Shown piece by piece: positions 1 to 11,620 of a DNA stretch of 64,000 bases. Each line of letters opens with the position of its first letter. Positions within the stretch are counted from its first letter, which is position 1. A model generated the notes under the pieces. The model saw nothing but the letters and a program-made list of their open reading frames with translations, had not been told where the DNA came from and did no database searches. Source of the stretch: Anthonomus grandis grandis (taxonomy: Eukaryota; Arthropoda; Insecta; Coleoptera; Curculionidae); contig NC_065561.1 in NCBI RefSeq assembly GCF_022605725.1, forward strand, positions 18,266,256-18,330,255, given 5' to 3'. A program made the translations under genes and the position numbers.

Positions 1-1477
1 TTTTGGGCTCAAAAACGGGGTCAAAAATTGACTTTTTTACGAATTTTCAAAGTGCTATAATTCCACTTGTTCTGGTCGAATTCCGTTATAATCCGGTGTT
101 TTCGTAATTTAGGTGATAAGAATAAGCCACTGATAGGGGTTTCTATAGCTAATTTCGGGTTTAAAGAAAATCGATTTTTCGCATTTTCAAAGTGCTGTAA
201 TTCCCTTAGTTTTTCTCGAAACTCATTATAACCCGGTGTTTTCGTGTTGTAGGTGATGGGAACAAGCCGCTGGTATAGTTAGTTCAAACTCGAAAAAAAT
301 CAATTTTTGGTGAAAAATTCGATACGGGGGGGTATACCCTTAAAATGAAAAATCCCAAACATTGGAGATCTATATCTGGGCTTCTATGGGCATAATCGGG
401 AAAATTCCAACGGTTTTGACTTAGTTTCGTCCTTCTGAATCCAACGAGACCATCCGCAAGGTCGTAGCTCCCATATTAGCTGAGATCTTGCATTTTTGTA
501 GCCCATTTTTGGGCTCAAAAACGGGGTCAAAAATTGACTTTTTTACGAATTTTCAAAGTGCTATAATTCCACTTGTTCTGGTCGAATTTCGTTATAATCC
601 GGTGTTTTCGTAATGTAGGTGATGGGAATAAGCCGCTGATAGGGATTTCTATAGCTAATTTCGGGTTTAAAGAAAATCGATTTTTCGCATTTTCAAAGTG
701 CTGTAATTCCCTTAGTTTTTCTCGAAACTCATTATAACCCGGTGTTTTCGTGTTGTAGGTGATGGGAACAAGCCGCTGGTATAGTTAGTTCAAATTCGAA
801 AAAAATCAATTTTTGGTGAAAAATTCGATACGGGGGGGTATACCCTTAAAATGAAAAATCCCAAACTTTGGAGGTCCATATCTCGGCTTCTATGGGCACT
901 ATCGGGAAAATTCCAACGGTTTTGACTTAGTTTCGTCCTTCTGAATCCAACGAGACCATCCGCAAGGTCGTAGCTCCCATATTAGCTGAGATCTCGCATT
1001 TTTGTAGCCCATTTTTGGGCTCAAAAACGGGGTCGAAAATTGACTTTTTTACGAATTTTCAAAGTGCTATAATTCCACTTGTTCTGGTCGAATTCCGTTA
1101 TAATCCGGTGTTTTCGTAATTTAGGTGATAAGAATAAGCCACTGATAGGGGTTTCTATAGCTAATTTCGGGTTTAAAGAAAATCGATTTTTCGCATTTTC
1201 AAAGTGCTGTAATTTTCTTAGTTTTTCTCGAAACTCATTATAACCCGGTGTTTTCGTGTTGTAGGTGATGGGAACAAGCCGCTGGTATAGTTAGTTCAAA
1301 TTCGAAAAAAATCAATTTTTGGTGAAAAATTCGATACGGGGGGGTATACCCTTAAAATGAAAAATCCCAAACTTTGGAGGTCCATATCTCGGCTTCTATG
1401 GGCACTATCGGGAAAATTCCAACGGTTTTGACTTAGTTTCGTCCTTCTGAATCCAACGAGACCATCCGCAAGGTCGT

Positions 1478-1493
1478 ACACATCTCGTGAGAG
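1478..1493 (+). other. Embedded PacBio-barcode-like 16-mer (site 1)
   Basis: ACACATCTCGTGAGAG replaces about 14 bases of the satellite unit, where neighbours read AGCTCCCATATTAG. No other unit has it at this point of the repeat. From memory it equals PacBio barcode bc1003; I could not check a list. It is probably an untrimmed read start carried into the assembly, not biology. Confidence 0.8.
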
Positions 1494-4400
1494 TCTGAGA
1501 TCTCGCATTTTTGTAGCCCATTTTTGGGCTCAAAAACGGGGTCGAAAATTGACTTTTTTACGAATGTTCAAAGTGCTATAATTCCACTTGTTCTGGTCGA
1601 ATTCCGTTATAATCCGGTGTTTTCGTAATTTAGGTGATGGGAATAAGCCGCTGATAGGGATTTCTATAGCTAATTTCGGGTTTAAAGAAAATCGATTTTT
1701 CGCATTTTCAAAGTGCTATAATTCCCTTAGTTTTTCTCGAAACTCATTATAACCCGGTGTTATCGTGTTGTAGGTGATGGGAACAAGCCGCTGGTATAGT
1801 TAGTTCAAATTCGAAAAAAATCAATTTTTGGTGAAAAATTCGATACTGGGGGTATACCCTTAAAATGAAAAATCCCAAACTTTGGAGGTCCATATCTCGG
1901 CTTCTATGGGCACTATCGGGAAAATTCCAACGGTTTTGACTTAGTTTCGTCCTTCTGAATCCAACGAGACTATCCGTAAGGTCGTAGCTCTTATATTAGC
2001 TGAGATCTCGCATTTTTGTAGCCCATTTTTGGGCTCAAAAACGGGGTCGAAAATTGACTTTTTTACGAATTTTCAAAGTGCTATAATTCCACTTGTTCTG
2101 GTCGAATTCCGTTATAATCCGGTGTTTTCGTAATGTAGGTGATGGGAATAAGCCACTGATAGGGGTTTCTATAGCTAATTTCGGGTTTAAAGAAAATCGA
2201 TTTTTCGCATTTTCAAAGTGCTGTAATTCCCTTAGTTTTTCTCGAAACTCATTATAACCCGGTGTTTTCGTGTTGTAGGTGATGGGAACAAGCCGCTGGT
2301 ATAGTTAGTTCAAATTCGAAAAAAATCAATTTTTGGTGAAAAATTCGATACGGGGGGGTATACCCTTAAAATGAAAAATCCCAAACTTTGGAGGTCCATA
2401 TCTCGGCTTCTATGGGCACTATCGGGAAAATTCCAACGGTTTTGTCTTAGTTTCGTCCTTCTGAATCCAACGAGACCATCCGCAAGGTCGTAGCTCTTAT
2501 ATTAGCTGAGATCTCGCATTTTTGTAGCCCATTTTTGGGCTCAAAAACGGGGTCGAAAATTGACTTTTTTACGAATTTTCAAAGTGCTATAATTCCACTT
2601 GTTCTGGTCGAATTCCGTCATAATCCGGTGTTTTCGTAATTTAGGTGATGGGAATAAGCCACTGATAGGGGTTTCCATAGCTAATTTCGGGTTTAAAGAA
2701 AATCGATTTTTCGCATTTTCAAAGTGCTGTAATTCCCTTAGTTTTTCTCGAAACTCATTATAACCCGGTGTTTTCGTGTTGTAGGTGATGGGAACAAGCC
2801 GCTGGTATAGTTAGTTCAAATTCGAAAAAAATCAATTTTTGGTGAAAAATTCGATACGGGGGGGTATACCCTTAAAATGAAAAATCCCAAACTTTGGAGG
2901 TCCATATCTCGGCTTCTATGGGCACTATCGGGAAAATTTTAACGGTTTTGTCTTAGTTTCGTCCTTCTGAATCCAACGAGACCATCCGCAAGGTCGTAGC
3001 TCCCATATTAGCTGAGATCTCGCATTTTTGTAGCCCATTTTTGGGCTCAAAAACGGGGTCGAAAATTGACTTTTTTACGAATGTTCAAAGTGCTATAATT
3101 CCACTTGTTCTGGTCGAATTCCGTTATAATCCGGTGTTTTCGTAATTTAGGTGATAAGAATAAGCCACTGATACGGGTTTCTATAGCTAATTTCGGATTT
3201 AAAGAAAATCGATTTTTCGCATTTTCAAAGTGCTGTAATTCCCTTAGTTTTTCTCGAAACTCATTATAACCCGGTGTTTTCGTGTTGTAGGTGATGGGAA
3301 CAAGCCGCTGGTATAGTTAGTCCAAATTCGAAAAAAATCAATTTTTGGTGAAAAATTTGATACGGGGGGTATACCCTTAAAATGAAAAATCCCAAACTTT
3401 GGAGGTCCATATCTCGGCTTCTATGGGCACTATCGGGAAAATTCCAACGGTTTTGACTTAGTTTCGTCCTTCTGAATCCAACGAGACCATCCGCAAGGTC
3501 GTAGCTCTTATATTAGCTGAGATCTCGCATTTTTGTAGCCCATTTTTGGGCTCAAAAACGGGGTCGAAAATTGACTTTTTTACGAATTTTCAAAGTGCTA
3601 TAATTCCACTTGTTCTGGTCGAATTCCGTTATAATCCGGTGTTTTCGTAATTTAGGTGATAAGAATAAGCCACTGATAGGGATTTCTATAGCTAATTTCG
3701 GGTTTAAAGAAAATCGATTTTTCGCATTTTCAAAGTGCTGTAATTCCCTTAGTTTTTCTCGAAACTCATTATAACCCGGTGTTTTCGTGTTGTAGGTGAT
3801 GGGAACAAGCCGCTGGTATAGTTAGTTCAAATTCGAAAAAAATCAATTTTTGGTGAAAAATTTGATACGGGGGGTATACCCTTAAAATGAAAAATCCCAA
3901 ACTTTGGAGGTCCATATCTCGGCTTCTATGGGCACTATCGGGAAAATTCCAACGGTTTTGACTTAGTTTCGTCCTTCTGAATCCAACGAGACCATCCGCA
4001 AGGTCGTAGCTCTTATATTAGCTGAGATCTCGCATTTTTGTAGCCCATTTTTGGGCTCAAAAACGGGGTCGAAAATTGACTTTTTTACGAATGTTCAAAG
4101 TGCTATAATTCCACTTGTTCTGGTCGAATTCCGTTATAATCCGGTGTTTTCGTAATTTAGGTGATAAGAATAAGCCACTGATACGGGTTTCTATAGCTAA
4201 TTTCGGGTTTAAAGAAAATCGATTTTTCGCATTTTCAAAGTGCTGTAATTCCCTTAGTTTTTCTCGAAACTCATTATAACCCGGTGTTTTCGTGTTGTAG
4301 GTGATGGGAACAAGCCGCTGGTATAGTTAGTTCAAATTCGAAAAAAATCAATTTTTGGTGAAAAATTCGATACGGGGGGGTATACCCTTAAAATGAAAAA

Positions 4401-4868
4401 TCTCAAACTTTGGAGGTCCATATCTCGGCTTCTATGGGCACTATCGGGAAAATTCCAACGGTTTTGACTTAGTTTCGTCCTTCTGAATCCAACGAGACCA
4501 TCCGCAAGGTCGTAGCTCTTATATTAGCTGAGATCTCACATTTTTGTAGCCCATTTTTGGGCTCAAAAACGGGGTCGAAAATTGACTTTTTTACGAATTT
4601 TCAAAGTGCTATAATTCCACTTGTTCTGGTCGAATTCCGTTATAATCCGGTGTTTTCGTAATGTAGGTGATGGGAATAAGCCACTGATAGGGGTTTCTAT
4701 AGCTAATTTCGGGTTTAAAGAAAATCGATTTTTCGCATTTTCAAAGTGCTGTAATTCCCTTAGTTTTTCTCGCAACTCATTATAACCCGGTGTTTTCGTG
4801 TTGTAGGTGATGGGAACAAGCCGCTGGTATAGTTAGTTCAAATTCGAAAAAAATCAATTTTTGGTGAA

Positions 4869-4884
4869 ACACATCTCGTGAGAG
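4869..4884 (+). other. Embedded PacBio-barcode-like 16-mer (site 2)
   Basis: The same 16 bases as at 1478-1493 appear here in the same orientation but at a different point of the satellite unit, replacing the segment that normally reads AAATTCGATACGGGGG. Identical foreign 16-mers at two non-homologous points of a homogeneous repeat fit an adapter or barcode remnant better than mutation. Confidence 0.8.
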
Positions 4885-7800
4885 TGTATACCCTTAAAAT
4901 GAAAAATCCCAAACTTTGGAGGTCCATATCTCGGCTTCTATGGGCACTATCGGGAAAATTCCAACGGTTTTGACTTAGTTTCGTCCTTCTGAATCCAACG
5001 AGACCATCCGCAAGGTCGTAGCTCTTATATTAGCTGAGATCTCGCATTTTTGTAGCCCATTTTTGGGCTCAAAAACGGGGTCGAAAATTGACTTTTTTAC
5101 GAATTTTCAAAGTGCTATAATTCCACTTGTTCTGGTCGAATTCCGTTATATTCCGGTGTTTTCGTAATGTAGGTGATGGGAATAAGCCGCTGATAGGGAT
5201 TTCTATAGCTAATTTCGGGTTTAAAGAAGATCGATTTTTCGCATTTTCAAAGTGCTGTAATTCCCTTAGTTTTTCTCGAAACTCATTATAACCCGGTGTT
5301 TTCGTGTTGTAGGTGATGGAAACAAGCCGCTGGTATAGTTAGTTCAAATTCGAAAAAAATCAATTTTTGGTGAAAAATTCGATACGGGGGGGTATACCCT
5401 TAAAATGAAAAATCCCAAACTTTGGAGGTCCATATCTCGGCTTCTATGGGCACTATCGGGAAAATTCCAACGGTTTTGACTTAGTTTCGTCCTTCTGAAT
5501 CCAACGAGACCATCCGCAAGGTCGTAGCTCTTATATTAGCTGAGATCTCGCATTTTTGTAGCCCATTTTTGGGCTCAAAAACGGGGTCGAAAATTGACTT
5601 TTTTACGAATGTTCAAAGTGCTATAATTCCACTTGTTCTGGTCGAATTCCGTTATAATCCGGTGTTTTCGTAATTTAGGTGATAAGAATAAGCCACTGAT
5701 ACGGGTTTCTATAGCTAATTTCGGGTTTAAAGAAAATCGATTTTTCGCATTTTCAAAGTGCTGTAATTCCCTTAGTTTTTCTCGAAACTCATTATAACCC
5801 GGTGTTTTCGTGTTGTAGGTGATGGAAACAAGCCGCTGGTATAGTTAGTTCAAATTCGAAAAAAATCAATTTTTGGTGAAAAATTCGATACGGGGGGGTA
5901 TACCCTTAAAATGAAAAATCCCAAACTTTGGAGGTCCATATCTCGGCTTCTATGGGCACTATCGGGAAAATTCCAACGGTTTTGACTTAGTTTCGTTCTT
6001 CTGAATCCAACGAGACCATCCGCAAGGTCGTAGCTCTTATATTAGCTGAGATCTCGCATTTTTGTAGCCCATTTTTGGGCTTAAAAACGGGGTCGAAAAT
6101 TGACTTTTTTACGAATTTTCAAAGTGCTATAATTCCACTTGTTCTGGTCGAATTCCGTTATAATCCGGTGTTTTCGTAATGTAGGTGATGGGAATAAGCC
6201 GCTGATAGGGATTTCTATAGCTAATTTCGGGTTTAAAGAAAATCGATTTTTCGCATTTTCAAAGTGCTATAATTCCCTTAGTTTTTCTCGAAACTCATTA
6301 TAACCCGGTGTTTTCGTGTTGTAGGTGATGGAAACAAGCCGCTGGTATAGTTAGTTCAAATTCGAAAAAAATCAATTTTTGGTGAAAAATTCGATACGGG
6401 GGGGTATACCCTTAAAATGAAAAATCCCAAACTTTGGAGGTCCATATCTCGGCTTCTATGGGCACTATCGGGAAAATTCCAACGGTTTTGACTTAGTTTC
6501 GTCCTTCTGAATCCAACGAGACCATCCGCAAGGTCGTAGCTCCCATATTAGCTGAGATCTCGCATTTTTGTAGCCCATTTTTGGGCTCAAAAACGGGGTC
6601 GAAAATTGACTTTTTTACGAATTTTCAAAGTGCTATAATTCCACTTGTTCTGGTCGAATTCCGTTATATTCCGGTGTTTTCGTAATGTAGGTGATGGGAA
6701 TAAGCCGCTGATAGGGATTTCTATAGCTAATTTCGGGTTTAAAGAAAATCGATTTTTCGCATTTTCAAAGTGCTATAATTCCCTTAGTTTTTCTCGAAAC
6801 TCATTATAACCCGGTGTTTTCGTGTTGTAGGTGATGGAAACAAGCCGCTGGTATAGTTAGTTCAAATTCGAAAAAAATCAATTTTTGGTGAAAAATTCGA
6901 TACGGGGGGGTATACCCTTAAAATGAAAAATCCCAAACTTTGGAGGTCCATATCTCGGCTTCTATGGGCACTATCGGGAAAATTCCAACGGTTTTGACTT
7001 AGTTTCGTTCTTCTGAATCCAACGAGACCATCCGCAAGGTCGTAGCTCTTATATTAGCTGAGATCTCGCATTTTTGTAGCCCATTTTTGGGCTTAAAAAC
7101 GGGGTCGAAAATTGACTTTTTTACGAATTTTCAAAGTGCTATAATTCCACTTGTTCTGGTCGAATTCCGTTATAATCCGGTGTTTTCGTAATGTAGGTGA
7201 TGGGAATAAGCCGCTGATAGGGATTTCTATAGCTAATTTCGGGTTTAAAGAAAATCGATTTTTCGCATTTTCAAAGTGCTATAATTCCCTTAGTTTTTCT
7301 CGAAACTCATTATAACCCGGTGTTTTCGTGTTGTAGGTGATGAGAACAAGCCGCTGGTATAGTTAGTTCAAATTCGAAAAAAATCAATTTTTGGTGAAAA
7401 ATTCGATACGGGGGCGTATACCCTTAAAATGAAAATCCCAAATTTTGGAGGTCCATATCTCGGCTTCTATGGGCACTATCGGGAAAATTCCAACGGTTTT
7501 GACTTAGTTTCGTTCTTCTGAATCCAACGAGACCATCCGCAAGGTCGTAGCTCTTATATTAGCTGAGATCTCGCATTTTTGTAGCCCATTTTTGGGCTCA
7601 AAAACGGGGTCGAAAATTGACTTTTTTACGAATGTTCAAAGTGCTATAATTCCACTTGTTCTGGTCGAATTCCGTTATAATCCGGTGTTTTCGTAATTTA
7701 GGTGATAAGAATAAGCCACTGATACGGGTTTCTATAGCTAATTTCGGGTTTAAAGAAAATCGATTTTTCGCATTTTCAAAGTGCTGTAATTCCCTTAGTT

Positions 7801-8580
7801 TTTCTCGAAACTCATTATAACCCGGTGTTTTCGTGTTGTAGGTGATGGAAACAAGCCGCTGGTATAGTTAGTTCAAATTCGAAAAAAATCAATTTTTGGT
7901 GAAAAATTCGATACGGGGGGGTATACCCTTAAAATGAAAAATCCCAAACTTTGGAGGTCCATATCTCGGCTTCTATGGGCACTATCGGGAAAATTCCAAC
8001 GGTTTTGACTTAGTTTCGTCCTTCTGAATCCAACGAGACCATCCGCAAGGTCGTAGCTACCATATTAGCTGAGATCTCGCATTTTTGTAGCCCATTTTTG
8101 GACTCAAAAACGGGGTCGAAAATTGACTTTTTTACGAATTTTCAAAGTGCTGTAATTCCAATTGTTCTGGTCGAATTCCGTCATAATCCGGTGTTTTCGT
8201 AATTTAGGTGATGGGAATAAGCCGCTGATAGGGATTTCTATAGCTAATTTCGGGTTTAAAGAAAATCGATTTTTTGCATTTTCAAAGTGCTGTAATTCCC
8301 TTAGTTTTTCTCGAAAGTCATTATAACCCGGTGTTTTCGTGTTGTAGGTGATGGGAACAAGCCGCTGGTATAGTTAGTTCAAATTCGAAAAAAATCAATT
8401 TTTGGTGAAAAATTCGATACGGGGGGGTATACCCTTAAAATGAAAAATCCCAAACTTTGGAGGTCCATATCTCGGCTTCTATGGGCACTATCGGGAAAAT
8501 TCCAACGGTTTTGACTTAGTTTCGTCCTTCTGAATCCAACGAGACCATCCGCAAGGTCGTAGCTCCCATATTAGCTGAGA

Positions 8581-11500
8581 TCTCGCATTTTTGTAGCCCA
8601 TTTTTGGGCTCAAAAACGGGGTCGAAAATTGACTTTTTTACGAATGTTCAAAGTGCTATAATTCCACTTGTTCTTGTCGAATTCCGTTATAATCCGGTGT
8701 TTTCGTAATTTAGGTGATAAGAATAAGCCACTGATAGGGATTTCTATAGCTAATTTCGGGTTTAAAGAAAATCGATTTTTCGCATTTTCAAAGTGCTGTA
8801 ATTCCCTTAGTTTTTCTCGAAACTCATTATAACCCGGTGTTTTCGTGTTGTAGGTGATGGGAACAAGCCGCTGGTATAGTTAGTTCAAATTCGAAAAAAA
8901 TCAATTTTTGGTGAAAAATTTGATACGGGGGGGTATACCCTTAAAATGAAAAATCCCAAACTTTGGAGGTCCATATCTCGGCTTCTATGGGCACTATCGG
9001 GAAAATTCCAACGGTTTTGACTTAGTTTCGTCCTTCTGAATCCAACGAGACCATCCGCAAGGTCGTAGCTACCATATTAGCTGAGATCTCGCATTTTTGT
9101 AGCCCATTTTTGGGCTCAAAAACGGGGTCGAAAATTGACTTTTTTACGAATGTTCAAAGTGCTATAATTCCACTTGTTCTGGTCGAATTCCGTTATAATC
9201 CGGTGTTTTCGTAATTTAGGTGATAAGAATAAGCCACTGATACGGGTTTCTATAGCTAATTTCGGGTTTAAAGAAAATCGATTTTTCGCATTTTCAAAGT
9301 GCTGTAATTCCCTTAGTTTTTCTCGAAACTCATTATAACCCGGTGTTTTCGTGTTGTAGGTGATGGGAACAAGCCGCTAGTATAGTTAGTTCAAATCCGA
9401 AAAAAATCAATTTTTGGTGAAAAATTTGATACGGGGGGGTATACCCTTAAAATGAAAAATCCCAAACTTTGGAGGTCCATATCTCGGCTTCTATGGGCAC
9501 TATCGGGAAAATTCCAACGGTTTTGACTTAGTTTCGTCCTTCTGAATCCAACGAGACCATCCGCAAGGTCGTAGCTCTTATATTAGCTGAGATCTCGCAT
9601 TTTTGTAGCCCATTTTTGGGCTCAAAAACGGGGTCGAAAATTGACTTTTTTACGAATTTTCAAAGTGCTATAATTCCACTTGTTCTGGTCGAATTCCGTT
9701 ATAATCCGGTGTTTTCGTAATGTAGGTGATGGGAATAAGCCGCTGATAGGGATTTCTATAGCTAATTTCGGGTTTAAAGAAAATCGATTTTTCGCATTTT
9801 CAAAGTGCTATAATTCCCTTAGTTTTTCTCGAAACTCATTATAACCCGGTGTTTTCGTGTTGTAGGTGATGGGAACAAGCCGCTGGTATAGTTAGTTCAA
9901 ATTCGAAAAAAATCAATTTTTGGTGAAAAATTCGATACGGGGGGGTATACCCTTAAAATGAAAAATCCCAAACTTTGGAGGTCCATATCTCGGCTTCTAT
10001 GGGCACTATCGGGAAAATTCCAACGGTTTTGACTTAGTTTCGTCCTTCTGAATCCAACGAGACCATCCGCAAGGTCGTAGCTCCCATATTAGCTGAGATC
10101 TCGCATTTTTGTAGCCCATTTTTGGGCTCAAAAACGGGGTCGAAAATTGACTTTTTTACGAATGTTCAAAGTGCTATAATTCCACTTGTTCTTGTCGAAT
10201 TCCGTTATAATCCGGTGTTTTCGTAATTTAGGTGATAAGAATAAGCCACTGATAGGGATTTCTATAGCTAATTTCGGGTTTAAAGAAAATCGATTTTTCG
10301 CATTTTCAAAGTGCTGTAATTCCCTTAGTTTTTCTCGAAACTCATTATAACCCGGTGTTTTCGTGTTGTAGGTGATGGGAACAAGCCGCTGGTATAGTTA
10401 GTTCAAATTCGAAAAAAATCAATTTTTGGTGAAAAATTTGATACGGGGGGGTATACCCTTAAAATGAAAAATCCCAAACTTTGGAGGTCCATATCTCGGC
10501 TTCTATGGGCACTATCGGGAAAATTCCAACGGTTTTGACTTAGTTTCGTCCTTCTGAATCCAACGAGACCATCCGCAAGGTCGTAGCTACCATATTAGCT
10601 GAGATCTCGCATTTTTGTAGCCCATTTTTGGGCTCAAAAACGGGGTCGAAAATTGACTTTTTTACGAATGTTCAAAGTGCTATAATTCCACTTGTTCTGG
10701 TCGAATTCCGTTATAATCCGGTGTTTTCGTAATTTAGGTGATAAGAATAAGCCACTGATACGGGTTTCTATAGCTAATTTCGGGTTTAAAGAAAATCGAT
10801 TTTTCGCATTTTCAAAGTGCTGTAATTCCCTTAGTTTTTCTCGAAACTCATTATAACCCGGTGTTTTCGTGTTGTAGGTGATGGGAACAAGCCGCTAGTA
10901 TAGTTAGTTCAAATCCGAAAAAAATCAATTTTTGGTGAAAAATTTGATACGGGGGGGTATACCCTTAAAATGAAAAATCCCAAACTTTGGAGGTCCATAT
11001 CTCGGCTTCTATGGGCACTATCGGGAAAATTCCAACGGTTTTGACTTAGTTTCGTCCTTCTGAATCCAACGAGACCATCCGCAAGGTCGTAGCTCTTATA
11101 TTAGCTGAGATCTCGCATTTTTGTAGCCCATTTTTGGGCTCAAAAACGGGGTCGAAAATTGACTTTTTTACGAATTTTCAAAGTGCTATAATTCCACTTG
11201 TTCTGGTCGAATTCCGTTATAATCCGGTGTTTTCGTAATGTAGGTGATGGGAATAAGCCACTGATACGGGTTTCTATAGCTAATTTCGGGTTTAAAGAAA
11301 ATCGATTTTTCGCATTTTCAAAGTGCTGTAATTCCCTTAGTTTTTCTCGAAACTCATTATAACCCGGTGTTTTCGTGTTGTAGGTGATGGGAACAAGCCG
11401 CTGGTATAGTTAGTTCAAATTCGAAAAAAAATCAATTTTTGGTGAAAAATTCGATACGGGGGGGTATACCCTTAAAATGAAAAATCCCAAACTTTGGAGG

Positions 11501-11620
11501 TCCATATCTCGGCTTCTATGGGCACTATCGGGAAAATTCCAACGGTTTTGACTTAGTTTCGTCCTTCTGAATCCAACGAGACCATCCGCAAGGTCGTAGC
11601 TCCCATATTAGCTGAGATCT
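8581..11620. repeat. Three-unit higher-order duplication in the satellite
   Basis: Private variants recur exactly 1518 bp (three units) apart: TTCTTGTCG at 8671 and 10189, and GCCGCTAG followed by CAAATCCG at 9373 and 10891. Two adjacent trimers are thus near-identical copies, as expected from unequal exchange or segmental amplification within the array. Boundaries are approximate. An assembly duplication cannot be excluded by eye. Confidence 0.8.

Noticed and set aside
1296..4775. Minus-strand open frames of about 70 codons in the satellite
   Set aside because: They fall in the 506-bp repeat, occur only where a variant removes a stop (1296-1508 depends on the barcode artefact) and have no protein-like signature.
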